A program made the translations under genes and the position numbers. DNA of 64,000 nt. Source: Muricea muricata. Lineage: Eukaryota > Cnidaria > Anthozoa > Malacalcyonacea > Plexauridae. Under the pieces are notes generated by a model. It ran no database searches and was not told the DNA's origin. It was given only the letters and a program-made list of their open reading frames with translations. Shown one piece after another: positions 52,517 through 63,974 of the stretch (positions are counted from its first letter, which is position 1; every line of letters starts with the position of its first letter). Location of the stretch: contig OY979728.1 in NCBI GenBank assembly GCA_963855995.1, forward strand, positions 248,001 through 312,000. Direction: 5' to 3'.

Positions 52517-54214
52517 TATAAACGACTTTATTGTTAATTTTATCGTCTTTTTGTTAATTCCTTGAGCATTCTTTTACCCGCCATTTCCTTTCCATTTTGT
52601 TGCACTTCGACGATACTTCATCTTATACTTGGCCATTTTGACCAGGGGCAACTCGTATTCAAGTGCTAAATGACGAGGCGAAAGACGAGGTGTTCAATCA
52701 TTTTGTTATCGAACTGACCATCAAGCGGGCAGCGTGACCAGATCTGGAATATTTTTAACCAGATCTGGTTGGATGGTCTTGGAGATCCCCCCCTGCTTTA
52801 AAGATTTGCCACATTAACAACAGGAGGGCGTGGTCCCGCCAAATCTAAGCAGCTTTGGTAAAAAAATTGCATATATGCTCAGACTGCAAGCGGGAACCAA
52901 TGAGTGTCCAGCAGAAAATGTTAGCTGAATGTCTAGCGATTCTACGAAAGATGATTTCTCCAACTACTGCAAAAAGGCATAAAAAGCATTGACACCGGAG
53001 ACGTTCTGCTCGCAAGAGATGAAAAGTGACTTCAACTGGAAAATTCTCAACTTTAATAAAGGTTTTACTAGTTCCTGAACACGTTTAGAAGGTTTGGGAA
53101 AGTCACTATGCCGGGCCGGTTGTACGAAAGTTAGTTTTTACTGCCGCAGAAAGGCAATGATAACAGAGATACATGAAACTCGTAAGACTGACATAAGAAG
53201 TAATTATATTCTGCCAGTTCCTGAACATGTTTAAAAAGTTTGAGAAAATCACTATCCAGTGGATAGCGCCTATTCACCTATCGTACAATCGACCCCACAA
53301 CCAGATTAACGCCATTTGTATGTTGTACATCAGAAATGAACGATGCTTTCTTGAAATACACATGTTGACTACATATTTTAATAAGCATGTTTCAACAAAA
53401 CAGACGTACGGATTATATTGAAACGGATTATATTGTAAATATAAATATATTGAACCATTTATGTTAATGGTAATAAACACCCAATTTTATATTGATTTAA
53501 TGCTTTCAAATTACATCAACATCACGAAGAGGACAGCATGCAATAGTATGTGCCTTTATATGGTGTATGCAATCTGGATATTACGTCTAAGTATTTATCA
53601 ACGATTTAGTTCCCTTAAAAAAAAAATTTCCCCAAGAAAAATTCCACTACAGTAATCACAGGCTAACTTTGACAGGGAAAAGAAGGTTGGACAATATACT
53701 AAACGACAAAATTATTACCATAGTAACAAAACAACAGCAACTTTGATATCGTATTCGTCTACTTTAGTTTGGTCATTTGATACAGACATATTTATTCAAT
53801 GCCGCCTCTCACAGATCTAATGTGTCACACGGAATTTGTTAGGTCAACACAAGCTCAGCGACAAAAGACAAGGAGAATTTATAGCAACACGTCTAACCGA
53901 TAAACAATGAAGGGAAAATAAAACTCCTGGCCGTGAATCGAAGGTGTTAATTAGGTGGATGTTTTAATGGTATGTTGGTGTTTAAATGGCTTGGTTTGTG
54001 AAATATGTTTGAATCAAGATTCGATTCGCATCTGACATCCTCATCCGTTCATGGTCTGTCTGTCAATTCACAAAAGCTTTAAAGAATTTTAAATAACCTC
54101 GTTTGCTTTAGAAATGTCTAGATTTTAGACCTCACATATCCTGCTACACTTCTTCAGTCAGTAGACCATTTGGGGAACTATTAAACTACACAATCTTCTA
54201 AGTGTTGCATTACG
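52517..54214. other. Divergent intergenic region CEP120 / FAM184-like
   Basis: Should contain both promoters. Two degenerate copies of the outer foldback element of 4920-5445 occur (52975-53110 and 53150-53285, both with TTCCTGAACA-GTTT). No further gene was recognised. Confidence 0.6.
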
Positions 54215-56318
54215 ATGTCTCGGAAAGGCGAGACTGACGTCTTGAAAGTGAAGCTGTCCAAGAAGATAGCCGAATTAAGCAACGTCGTTCAGTTGCTGTT
54301 TACACGCAACCACGAGAAAGAGCTGGAACTCTCCGCCACAAAGAAAGCGTGTGAAGACGAGATTCGCCGAGTTACTGAAGACGGCAAAAGTAAATTGAAC
54401 TGGCTAGAGAAACAACTCGACGACTTGGAGCGATTTCGTACCTTACTTGAAATGAAAAGCGATGAATGTGAACGCACCAAAGCTACCGTTGAAACGCTGC
54501 AAGAGAAACAGTTACAGTCCGAGCGAAAGGTGCTCGAACGTGGAGCGATGCTGAGTGATGCTTTGGCAGAAATCGAGAACTTAAAAAAGGAAGTTGCAGC
54601 ACGCTCGCCTGAAGAGGTCGAAGCGCTAAAACGCGAGAAATTAAAGCTGTCAAATGACCTGAAAAGCGAGCGCGAAACCTTAAGCCAACAAAAGGATTTG
54701 GCAAACGATCTACAAAACAAAGTTGAACTGATTGAGGCGAGCCTCAGTGACATGTTAAGCGACAATCTAACTTTAAAAGAAGAATGCACGAGATTAAAGG
54801 ATGATTTATCTTTGGCCCAGAATGAAATTCACACGCTCACCAGTTCTTTACACGAGGCGAAAAGACACGGAGAACGAGCCCTTCAGAAGACCAGAAAACT
54901 TGAAGAGAAAAATAAACAAATGGCAGCTGAGAAATCAGCGTTGGAAAGAAGCAATGAACAGTTGAATGAGCAAATGAACAAGTTACTTCAGGGAAAACAA
55001 TTTGGCGATAAGCCGATACCGAAGATTAGGCCTTCATCCCCAAAGAAAATGGGTATTACTGAATTGACATTAGACAAGGTAAATTTAGAGCCGGTAGACG
55101 TAATTATGGAGGATTAGTAGGGCTCGCCGTTATTATGAACTCATTGTGTGGCAGTTGATTAACTGTATATGGCGTCTGTAGAAGATTAGATTTAGCGCTG
55201 GCTTGCTAGAATTTTTTTATCGAGGGTTTAGGGGAGAGTCGGGCCTGCAGGGCAAACATTGAACCTGCGACCCGTGTACCTGTCTTTGCTGAGTACCCAG
55301 GGAACGTAAAGTTCAACGGACTTTTTTTGGCAGCTTGTTTTGTACTTGGTAATATTTCTTCAGAAATCTTATCAAGATCAATATTAGCTTTGATTTCTAA
55401 AGTATTGAAATAAACGGCGTCTAGAAATGTACAGAAACTAAAACTGTTAAATTCTAACCTACGGCTACGGGTCAGGATTGGCGCTAACAAAAACGGAGTC
55501 ATCACTACCTCAAACTTGTATCGTTTCTTTCAGTTAGAGAAAGATCCAATGTTTTTGTGTGCTTTTGATTGCACACTACCTGCCCCAGCTTTGAACAAAT
55601 TAAACGTTGCCAGTGCAAGTAGCGCAATCAAAAGCACACAAAAACAATGGATCTTTCTCTAACTGAAACAAACGATAAAAGTTTGAGGTAGTGACGACTC
55701 TGTTTTTTAACGTTATTTCCTGAGAGAACCTAACCTTCTTTGAAAGAACCTCGCGAAGGTAAATTTGATTGACATCAACGTTTCTCTAACCTCAAGAACA
55801 ATTTGTTGTTTTCTCGGGATAACATGCATTAAACATTCTTTTCAAGCCTCAGTTTGTTCGTATGAAGATCTTTTCTTATAGAAAACCAGTGTATGTCCTC
55901 GCTCAAAAACCGTTTTTATATTTGCCTCGTTTCAGAAGGAAGATGAAGTGAAATTTCTTAAGAAAGAAATTGAAAAATATCGTATGGAATTGAAGAACAG
56001 AGAGGCGAATTTTAATCGCGTGTTTGCAGAGAAAACGCCACTGATTATAAAGAAACCTGCAGAAATTACAGCAGAAGAAATGGTAAGTGACATTATTATG
56101 GCCTTGTTAAGTACTTTGTTTGGTATCAGCCTCTCCCTAGCACTCCTTGTTTTTGGCAAACCAGGGAAACCTGAACTCGTATTAACCTTTTCTTGCAGCG
56201 TCTAAGAAATTTAACAGGTCTGACAAGCTACAAGAAGACATATCCAACACTGCCTTCTGTTGTGACGACAGAGTCAAAAACTGTTAATGGTTTTCATTCA
56301 ACAGAGAGGAAAAAATAA
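54215..56318 (+). CDS. FAM184: FAM184-like coiled-coil protein, 3 exons
   Basis: Exons 54215-55078, 55936-56082 and 56199-56318 join in phase (AAG|GTAAAT, ATG|GTAAGT donors) to 376 residues. The N-terminus LKVKLSKKIAELSNVVQLL and the following heptad-rich stretch match the start of FAM184A/B. Almost all of residues 10-265 is coiled coil. The third part contains LKNREANFNRVFAEKTP, which matches the conserved FAM184 tail signature (NRETNFNKVF-like). The human proteins are about 1000 residues or more, so this form has the conserved ends but lacks most of the middle. If intron 1 is retained, a stop at 55115-55117 gives a 300-residue form. Function is poorly known in any animal. Polyadenylation signals AATAAA lie at 56314-56319 and 56330-56335. 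It diverges from CEP120 across a 1.7-kb gap. Confidence 0.85.
55520..55690. repeat. Inverted copy of the palindromic repeat in FAM184 intron 1
   Basis: TCAGTTAGAGAAAGATCCAA and TGTTTTTGTGTGCTTTTGAT are followed by their complements, a stem of about 43 bp. Arm order is reversed relative to 13326-13575. Confidence 0.8.
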
Positions 56319-57317
56319 AACATTTATTTAATAAATTTTGTATTTTTGTAACATAGACTAATTTTCATCCTCTGCACTAACAGCAATTTAAAGTAGAATA
56401 TAGATGCATAACTTCAAAATCATGCCCATACGATTATAGGTCTGATGGTCAAAAATTTGTAAATATTGTAAAAATGATTTAGTTAAATAATGTGCCATAT
56501 TTACAGTTTCAAACATATCACCAATATTTATCCACATTTTGCAACTCTCATACAATCCCACAAGATCTTAATTTAAATAGATGGAAGGCAAGTAATGAGA
56601 ATATAATGATAGCAGTCATGATTTTGAGCTTCTAGGTGGAAGTGATGTTTGAGGTATCCCTTTAAGACTATATCCTCTCCAGGCAAGCTGGAAAATATAC
56701 CTGACCAGGGCTGCAATTGAACCTTGAATGTTTGGAAATATCAACATAGTTTTAAATGCAATTGTCAGCCCCTATGGGCTGGCATTCCACAGATTGTAGG
56801 ATTCATGGTCAGGTATATTTTCAGCTTATGATGATATATGCTCTTTCCCCAACTGATATTTCAAGTGCAATTTCTGTGTTCCTTTGGACTGTATTACCTA
56901 CACTGACACAATTTGGATAAATTCACAGAGGCAAATTTTGATTGCCGTAGATAATTTAAAGTTTGGCGGCAGTTTTTGTTGTTGCTAAATAGGCAGAATA
57001 ATAAGGAAAAACCTCTCAAAATATTGATGAATTTTCTCATTTTTTAAATGTGAACATAGTGGGTACACATACATTGTTTTAAACACACGAACACAAAAAA
57101 TTCGTTGGAGGCAAAATATTGCTGCCGATAATTTCATTTTTGGGGGCATTATCGACAGCATTTGCCTTTTGCGAGGGCTGCTGACAGCATTAATCTGAGA
57201 TATTCTTCACCTTGCCAGGTGTGGATATAAACTCACCAACATGTAACACCACAAACATGATATCTGTTTGTATAAATGCCCTCAGATATTGTAGTATGAT
57301 GAGAGCAACTCAAGATC
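56319..57317. other. Convergent gap FAM184-like / UPF0235
   Basis: Holds the 3' flanks of both genes and a foldback at 56682-56836 (AGCTGGAAAATATACCTGAC paired with GTCAGGTATATTTTCAGCT). Nothing else recognised. Confidence 0.6.
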
Positions 57318-58778
57318 TTACTTTGTACCTGCGCTCACTGCTTCCGTTATCAGTCGTTTTACTCTCTCGACAGTCATGCCATTTTTATTCACTATGACCA
57401 GTTTGATCTGATCTCTCAGTCCTTTCTCAACAATAATGTTTGTTCTTTTCACTTGTAAAACTGACGCAAGATAATTAACAAGTTCTGCATTCACTTGACT
57501 ATCTTCAGACGTTGCCCTCAATTCAATATCAACATAATCATCTGTTACACCTGAGTACAAACAAAGAAAGAACCTTGAATCCGCAACACAGCCAAACAAC
57601 TTGCAACAACTCCTCAAACTGTTCACATCATGCACAAACACATTACCAACAAGCTGATAACAGGATGCTTGATGATGACAAAACTATTGCAAGTTGTCAA
57701 CAGTTGTTGCAAGGAGATTGTTAAAATGTGTTATGCACAGGCTTGCTGCATGTTGTTGCGACAAGTTGCAACAAGTCTGTAAAGCACAAATTGCAACAAG
57801 ATTGATTCACTTATTTTCACAAACTTGCTGGAACTTAATTTTACACAAACTTCTAAAATATCTTGTAAGGCAGTGGTGGATCTAGTGTAGGTCAAAATAA
57901 ATTACTACAGCTCATTCTTGGATATATTTACATTTTAAAACACCTTCAAAGCAATTTCATTGGTAAGATTTTATTCTTTGGAAATTCATAGCCAATGACA
58001 TTGTTATAAAGTTATTTTGAATTTAAAATTGGGCTGCTATAATTTATTTGACCAATGCTGGATCCGCCACTGACTGGTGGAACAAAATGACGTCGTATTG
58101 TGATGTCATCGTAATTTTTCTTATATTTTGAAAATCTTCTTTTTACTACAAAATCTTCTTTTATTAATAAAAGAAAAAAGAATTTCATTTTTTAAAAATC
58201 TTCTTTTATCCAACCCTGGTCTTGTGGCTAGCCTCACACCATTAATCACCCAGTTCTTTCAAAACTTCCTAAATCTCTGCGGGAATCACACCATCAATAA
58301 TTCACTAGCTAGACAATTTGGCGTAAATTATTGATGACTAGTTAAATTTTAATAAATATTTAATTTTAACTTGCAATATTTCTGAGCAATCTTAACCTCT
58401 ACAAATTTTCGCCAGCCTACATACAGCGCAGAGCATCACTATATCATACGTAAAACAATTACCAGCGATTCTGCTTTTTCCGTCTCCCGGTTTAGCTAAC
58501 AACCTAAGAATAATGCTACCATTTTGACTGTGTGAAATTGCAGGCAAAGTGCCATCAATATTTGCAAAACATTTGTCGCCACCTATATTATTTATAGCCG
58601 TTTTTTTCGCTCCCGAAGGTCGATTCTTTTGAGCAATTCTGGGACTCCTTCGCCTGGCTTCTGGTGAATCATTTGCCATACGCTTTCTGCAAAGCGAAAG
58701 CATGTCCATTTGGGGCTCGCCGTACTTTTTATGAAGAAGTTTTGTGGCCGATTGTAGTTCGTATTGTTGTATTTTCAT
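57318..58778 (-). CDS. C15orf40: UPF0235 / DUF167 family protein (C15orf40 homologue), 2 exons
   Basis: Exons 58463-58778 and 57318-57550 join at a split Gly codon to 182 residues. The family domain covers the C-terminal half: IILRLLAKPGDGKSRIAG, then VDIELRATSEDSQVNAELVN and LIVEKG-like IIVEKGLRDQIKLVIV. In this family the pattern K(P)G..S...G and the A.P..G.AN.EL segment are typical. Here the second is changed (RATSEDSQVNAEL), which is somewhat divergent. The N-terminal 80 residues are basic and low in similarity. MANDSPEARR (inside the first exon) could be the real start instead of MKIQQYELQS. The molecular role of the family is unknown. It is convergent with the FAM184-like gene and has a MITE-like element directly upstream. 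Confidence 0.85.
57655..57810. repeat. TTGCAACA-rich tract
   Basis: Many short copies of GTTGCAA / TTGCAACAAG in both directions inside the UPF0235 intron, next to the hAT-like element. Borders unclear. Confidence 0.45.
57871..58072. mobile_element. hAT-like MITE in UPF0235 intron
   Basis: Ends CAGTGGTGGATCTAGTGTAG and the complement of CAGTGGCGGATCCAGCATTG; inner arms GGTCAAAATAAATT also pair. No clear target duplication is left. Confidence 0.75.
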
Positions 58779-58796
58779 ACAAACATCTGGTAATAA

Positions 58797-59157
58797 TTTT
58801 TATATAATAATACGTGTTCATTCTGCATTTTCATTGGTCGCAAGCTGTGTGTTATTAAAGTACACACGCCCGGATGACGTCAACTGATGGCGTGATCTAA
58901 TTTAGCTAATTTATTTCGTGGGTCTTCCGCATGATTTTTGCCAACTTTATTATAATATAAAACAAATAGATTTCATTTTTTTGTGCTTCTGCACTGTAAT
59001 AGATCACAGATGACGCCATAGCGTGTGAAGAACAAAAAGTCACGCACTCGACTGCGTCTCATGCGTACTTTTTTTGTTCTTCACACGCTACGACGTCATC
59101 TGTGATCTATATTACAGTGCAGACGCACGCAAAAATGAAATCTATTCGTTAAATAGC
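58797..59157 (-). mobile_element. ~350-bp hairpin-and-tail MITE, copy 2
   Basis: Reverse-oriented and very similar to 23216-23560 (AACACACGCTA-type hairpin, CATTCTGCATTTTCATTGGT tail). It begins within 20 bases of the UPF0235 start codon, so it likely lies in that gene's promoter or 5' UTR. Confidence 0.85.
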
Positions 59158-59339
59158 GCTCTAATAACTAATTATGACATGTTGCAAAACAAAGCTGGAC
59201 TTATAAACTTACCTGGACTAGACTTAAAAAACCATGAAACTACATGCCGAGGTTCACCAAAGTGTGGGTTAACCCACCCAAATACCCCCTTCTCTTCCCC
59301 CAAACCCCCTCCTCTTCCCCTCAATACCCCCTCCTCCTC

Positions 59340-59490
59340 CCCCCCACCGATACCTCCTCTGGGTGTGCCCCTGAAAAAGTCTTTAATAATAATACCCCTC
59401 CTCCCCCATACCCCCTCTGGATGTGCCCCTGAAGAAGTCTTTAATAATAATACCCCTCCTCCCCCATACGCCCTCTGGGTGTGCCCCTAA
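59340..59490. repeat. 58/59-bp C-rich tandem repeat
   Basis: Units start at 59356, 59415 and 59473 with CTCTGGGTGTGCCCCTGAA-like sequence and share TCTTTAATAATAATACCCCT; about 2.3 copies, preceded by an irregular CCCCCT-rich stretch. Confidence 0.85.
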
Positions 59491-60324
59491 AGAATTCCAC
59501 GGTGAGGAGATTAGCTTTCAACAGCAAAAGGCAACGTGAAGTCAAGATTTGAGGAGGGGTAAGTATTAATGCATAAGATAACCCTCTTCATTCGGACCTC
59601 ACACTACTAAATATTTCACCTTTGTATTTATTCACGTAGCCTTAGCCCTGATGCGGTGCAGGTGGTGTGCCAAGGTCTCGCGCATGGCAAGTCATTCCCA
59701 TTTCCTGGAATCTGGAGGGTTCAAAGTCTTCTGGTTTGTAAAAGGAAATTTGTCCTAATCTCTGGTCCGAATCATACACTTATATATTTCGTTATCGCTT
59801 TAGCCTGTATTTCCAGTCCATCCCTTTGATTGTATACGTGTCGTATAAGTGTTTCCAAAAGGCCCTATTCTTAAAATGTACTCGTGACAATTGGGGGCAA
59901 TTTAAATTATAAACGCAGTTTATTCTTATAAGCAGCGATTTTCAGACGCAGTTCAAAACGATTTTATCGGCTGAACATTTACCACGGTGTAAACCTTTTC
60001 GGGTGTGATATCACCCCTCCCCGCCTCCCATACGCCCCCATGCATGCTCAAAAATATCCCCATACAAGTAATACTCAATGCTTTTGTATTATACAGTATC
60101 TATATAATCATATCAAAAACTCCATCGGAGGCACTCGAGTTTGTAATGAAAGTGAGATCATTTCGTAATCTTTAAATTTAAAAATAAGATTTGATCTACA
60201 CAAGTGGCCAGCACATGACATTCCCGTGTCGCCTCGCTTCCTGGTATAAACGTTTCCGGAGAGCTTTCGTAATCAATTACGGACAAGTCACGAACGGACA
60301 TGTAAGAAAAAAACAGTCGCTAAT
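59491..60324. other. AOAH upstream region
   Basis: AT-rich with a C-rich patch near 60005-60045. It should contain the AOAH promoter. No motif could be assigned with confidence. Confidence 0.4.
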
Positions 60325-62076
60325 ATGTTCTTCAAATTCAGTTGCGTCTATCTTTTCTACATTATCTTGGCTTCATGCTTCATCCCTCGCTCGGCAGCCA
60401 TACCAAAAGGGGTAAATGGCGGCGTATTTTGTCTGGCCTGTACGGCAATCGTGAGTCTGAATCAGCAACTTGCTGAATATCACAACAGAAGTTTTGCTGA
60501 TTCTTTCCATAAACTTTGCTCGTATTTACCGCCACCTTTATCAGATGGTTGCCACATACTAGGCAAAGTATTTCTACCGCTGATAAAACCTCATGAACGC
60601 TCGTCGCCTGATCTGATTTGTCATATGATTGATCAATGTTACACCGACAAAGGACAACCGGAATGCCAAGCTTACCCGAGCAAAGATTTTACCAAGACGG
60701 TCAAAAGAGCGAGAAAAGAAGCGTATGAAAAACTGCCACATCTGTTTGGGGAAGTAGAAAATATCGTAAAGTACAGTAATTTAGGTTTCGATATTTGTAC
60801 TATTCCTGGAATCAAAGAAATCTGCAAAAATGTTGAATACGTGTTCGGTAAAGCTAAACCAATTTTAGACCTGGATGGCGATCGATTCAGCTCGTACGAG
60901 ACTCTACGTGGTTCTGCCTGGCGTGGTAAAGACTGCTGCGATCTAACAAGTTCCCACTACCCAGGAAGAAAACCCATTGATGGCGATGTCTTGTTAGATT
61001 CGAATTGCAATGGGATAAATGGGTTCAACTTGTTACAATTACGTACATGGGAGGATATATTATGCGGGGACAGTTCTCCTCAGGGGACAATCGCGTTGGG
61101 AGACTCAGTTACAGCTCATTTTCGAATCCCCCCTGAATGGTTAACTGCGACTGCAATAACTGAAAATATCTTCAAGGATATGTGGTTTGTTTTAACGAAC
61201 GAATTTGATTGGCCAATGATGTCGGGCTTTACCGGGTATTACAAGCAATCTGATTGGCCAGATATTATCTCTGGACCAATAGATTCGGTTTACAAGCACG
61301 TAGTAGAACGCAATCTCTGCAATCATAGAGATTATCAGAATATCGGAAAGAATGGAGCTGATTCGTTTGTGATGAATGATGTTCTTGTCAATGCTATGGC
61401 ACGGAACAATAAGACAGATCGACCAGCGCTGGTATTCTATTCACTGGTTGGTAATGATGTTTGTAACAGTGATCCTCATGGTGGAAATATGACAACTGTC
61501 GACGAAATGAGAAGAAATGCTTTGAAAACACTCGCAACGTTAGATAATATTCTTCCTAATGGTAGCCATGTTGCAATGGTCGGCTTAGCAGACGGAAGAA
61601 TATTATTTGACGCAATGCACAATCGTATCCATCCAATAGGAATGTTACGAAAGGACGTTACTTATGCAAAGCTGTACGACTTCATTAATTGCCTTCAAGT
61701 GTCTCCCTGCGCTGGTTGGCTGAATACAAACGCAACTATTCGTAACGCTACAAGCAAACGTGCAAGCGAACTTAGCGTCGTCCTTCAAGATATCGCAAAA
61801 ACACAAAAGTATGAAAATTTCGACATAGCTTTTATCCCAAATTTCTTCCAAGAAGTTATCAACATTTGGAAAGAGAAGGGAAACGAGACATGGCAACTTA
61901 TAGAGCCTGTTGATGGTTTTCATCCTGATCAAACCGCTATGGCTCTTGCAGCGAAAGTACTGGTTGAGGCACTGGAAAAAGACGTGCCACACTTCTTAGG
62001 TGATATTAATCCACACAATGAAATGATTAAGAAATTGTTTGGTGATCAAGGAGGTTACAAAGGGAATGTAGATTAA
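60325..62076 (+). CDS. AOAH: Acyloxyacyl hydrolase, single exon
   Basis: Secreted or lysosomal lipase that removes the secondary (acyloxyacyl) fatty chains from lipid A and so inactivates bacterial lipopolysaccharide. The 583-residue frame is close to the human length (575). Signal peptide at 1-25; saposin-B domain at about 33-115 with its cysteines (FCLACTAIV, LCSYLPPPLSDGC, ICHMIDQC); acidic calcium-site segment LDLDGDRFSSYE (181-192); GDSL-type catalytic domain with the nucleophile in ALGDSVTAHF (Ser261) and the catalytic His in DGFHPDQT (His533). Several N-glycosylation sites are present. All catalytic residues are intact. No intron interrupts the frame, whereas vertebrate AOAH genes have about 20 exons; a non-coding 5' exon cannot be excluded. 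Polyadenylation signal AATAAA at 62139-62144. Confidence 0.97.
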   Translation: MFFKFSCVYLFYIILASCFIPRSAAIPKGVNGGVFCLACTAIVSLNQQLAEYHNRSFADSFHKLCSYLPPPLSDGCHILGKVFLPLIKPHERSSPDLICHMIDQCYTDKGQPECQAYPSKDFTKTVKRARKEAYEKLPHLFGEVENIVKYSNLGFDICTIPGIKEICKNVEYVFGKAKPILDLDGDRFSSYETLRGSAWRGKDCCDLTSSHYPGRKPIDGDVLLDSNCNGINGFNLLQLRTWEDILCGDSSPQGTIALGDSVTAHFRIPPEWLTATAITENIFKDMWFVLTNEFDWPMMSGFTGYYKQSDWPDIISGPIDSVYKHVVERNLCNHRDYQNIGKNGADSFVMNDVLVNAMARNNKTDRPALVFYSLVGNDVCNSDPHGGNMTTVDEMRRNALKTLATLDNILPNGSHVAMVGLADGRILFDAMHNRIHPIGMLRKDVTYAKLYDFINCLQVSPCAGWLNTNATIRNATSKRASELSVVLQDIAKTQKYENFDIAFIPNFFQEVINIWKEKGNETWQLIEPVDGFHPDQTAMALAAKVLVEALEKDVPHFLGDINPHNEMIKKLFGDQGGYKGNVD

Positions 62077-62978
62077 ATTGCAAGTTCTGGTTTGTAGAAA
62101 ACACCAAGTGTTAGAAGATTCAGTCATGAAACTTGTTTAATAAACTTTACCCCAGCAATCTTTACAGTAATCACCTCCTCTTGATGGATGTAAACGAGTG
62201 AACCAGTTAGTAATGTTCAGGTGGGGAATCTTAATCTCAGAACATTTCTTATTAATCCACACGTTCACATCTATCAGAGAGGGTAAATAACACCAGAAAA
62301 TATCAATATATAACAAGTCTTTGCCAATGAAAGCTTCGATCAGTTTGCAATAGATGTATACACGGTGTTTTTGTACAAACCAAAACTCAAAAATTCTTAT
62401 CTTTAGAAACGAATTAACTCAAAGAAATTCAACGGGAGATAGATATAGGGTACCTTAAACAACGAAGAATTCGTTATAAAAGTTTAGTGATGAGAAAAGA
62501 TCACATGTACATACATATTTCTGGCAATGAATGAGAATTTTGATCAAATCCGAAACAATACAGATAACATTTTGCGAATTTATTTTTGGAAAGCAAAAAA
62601 AGAAAATGCGATGCAAAACTACAATTTCGAATGAAACTGCAATTTCGTCTTCATTGTCTTGACTGACATAAACATTCAGAGAGGCGACGAATCCTTCGTT
62701 ATCCATGGCAGAATTGCTATATTAATCTAATCTTTGTGACGCAAACACAAGGACGAGACGGTACAAAGTACAAACAAATGTAACGAAGTCTGTCAAATAA
62801 GCCAGAGGCAAAACACCACAGCGGAAAGTAAATGTACACTTGTCTTGCTTGCGTTTGTGTCTTAAATGATTTTACTTTGGTAAAATCATTTTTAAAATTT
62901 TTGGCAGGTAATAATACAAGTTGGAAGTATTCGTTTTTCACACCTGTTTTGCAAGCCAGTTTTTTTGGCCAATCTGTA
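62077..62978. other. Convergent gap AOAH / TPGS2
   Basis: 3' flanks of both genes; the AOAH AATAAA is at 62139-62144. A small hairpin AAATGATTTTACTTTGGTAA lies at 62866-62892. No gene seen. Confidence 0.5.
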
Positions 62979-63974
62979 TCATCGATGTGACTTAAATCCA
63001 GAGTTTCCTAGATATCTAGAGGTAGTATATGTTCTTGTATTACTTCCTTGCTTTTTCTTTCCTTGTTTCATTAGCGTTTTCATAGTTTCCGATTTCCCCT
63101 TGAATACTCGGTTGGCATCAAGTAGATTCAATACTTCATCTTGTTTAGTATTCGTATTTACATTGTTGATGTCTTCTCCAAATTCATCAACTCTGCTTGG
63201 AGCATACAGGTTAAACCATTGCTGGAAAACGAATTGATATTGATTAAAATATTTCACGTACAAATAACTAATTAACATAATAAGCGCATCACTTTGCCAA
63301 TTTCTTGGTTGGGAGTACCTATTCCCACAGAGAAGCCCAACAATCAACAACTTTTCAGCACACCTTGGTCTCAGGGCTTAGTCCAGCTGGGATGAAGCGA
63401 TATTGCCAAAGAGGCAACCCAAGATGAACCATCAACATACGGAAATAATTTTGAAATGAGGAGGCGAGATAGGTCCAACTCAATGAACGATCCAATAGCC
63501 AGACTTCAGGATTTAAGTCCGTAACACCAACTGTAAAAGATGGCAAAAATACAGTTGGAAAATCCTTTTAAAATGGATGGTAACTGTGTTAAAATAATAC
63601 GTGAATTGATGGCAATTTCGAGTCAATTCATTGGGGGGGGGGGGAGGGGGGGAAGGGAAATCCCAGAACACTCTCTTTACTGTATTAATGAAGTATAAAA
63701 TATTGTAATTTGTCAAACAAACACAGTATTCTACCTGATGCTATTTCTTTGTACACCAAACAGACTTTCCCAAAACCAAGGCAGGAGTCCAACTCAAAAC
63801 ATTTATTTCTCTCATCAAAGCTAGGCTTGATATTGCCTTGCAAATCTTCCTCATCTGATAAATCATCAATGTCCAGCAAGGTTGGCTTATCATCTGAAAC
63901 TAGACCCAATTGATTCACCAATGTCAGGCAGGATATTGAATTGACCTCCATGTTGCCAATTTGCAACGTTCCAC
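62979..63974 (-). CDS. TPGS2: Tubulin polyglutamylase complex subunit 2 (3' three exons; 5' part outside window)
   Basis: Non-catalytic subunit of the TTLL1 tubulin polyglutamylase complex, which adds glutamate chains to tubulin in cilia and neurons. Exons 63735-63974, 63364-63530 and 62979-63221 join in phase and give the last 215 residues. The SMI1/KNR4-like core is clear: GNMEVNSIS, CFELDSCLGFGKVCLVYK, PEVWLLDRSLSWTYLASSF, LMVHLGLPLWQYRF, and SPETKQWFNLYAPSR match human TPGS2 in order and spacing. The tail (VFKGKSETMKTLMKQGKKK) is lysine-rich, also as in human. The acceptor at 63974 needs an upstream exon beyond base 64000. Intron 63531-63734 contains long G runs. Confidence 0.94.

Noticed and set aside
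54289..54789. 166-codon frame antisense to the FAM184-like exon
   Set aside because: Mirror of a coiled-coil coding sequence; serine/arginine-rich with no independent support.
59074..59490. 138-codon proline-rich frame
   Set aside because: Generated by the C-rich 58/59-bp tandem repeat and the adjoining MITE.
61645..61992. 115-codon frame antisense to AOAH
   Set aside because: Overlaps the catalytic domain exon completely; no domain similarity.
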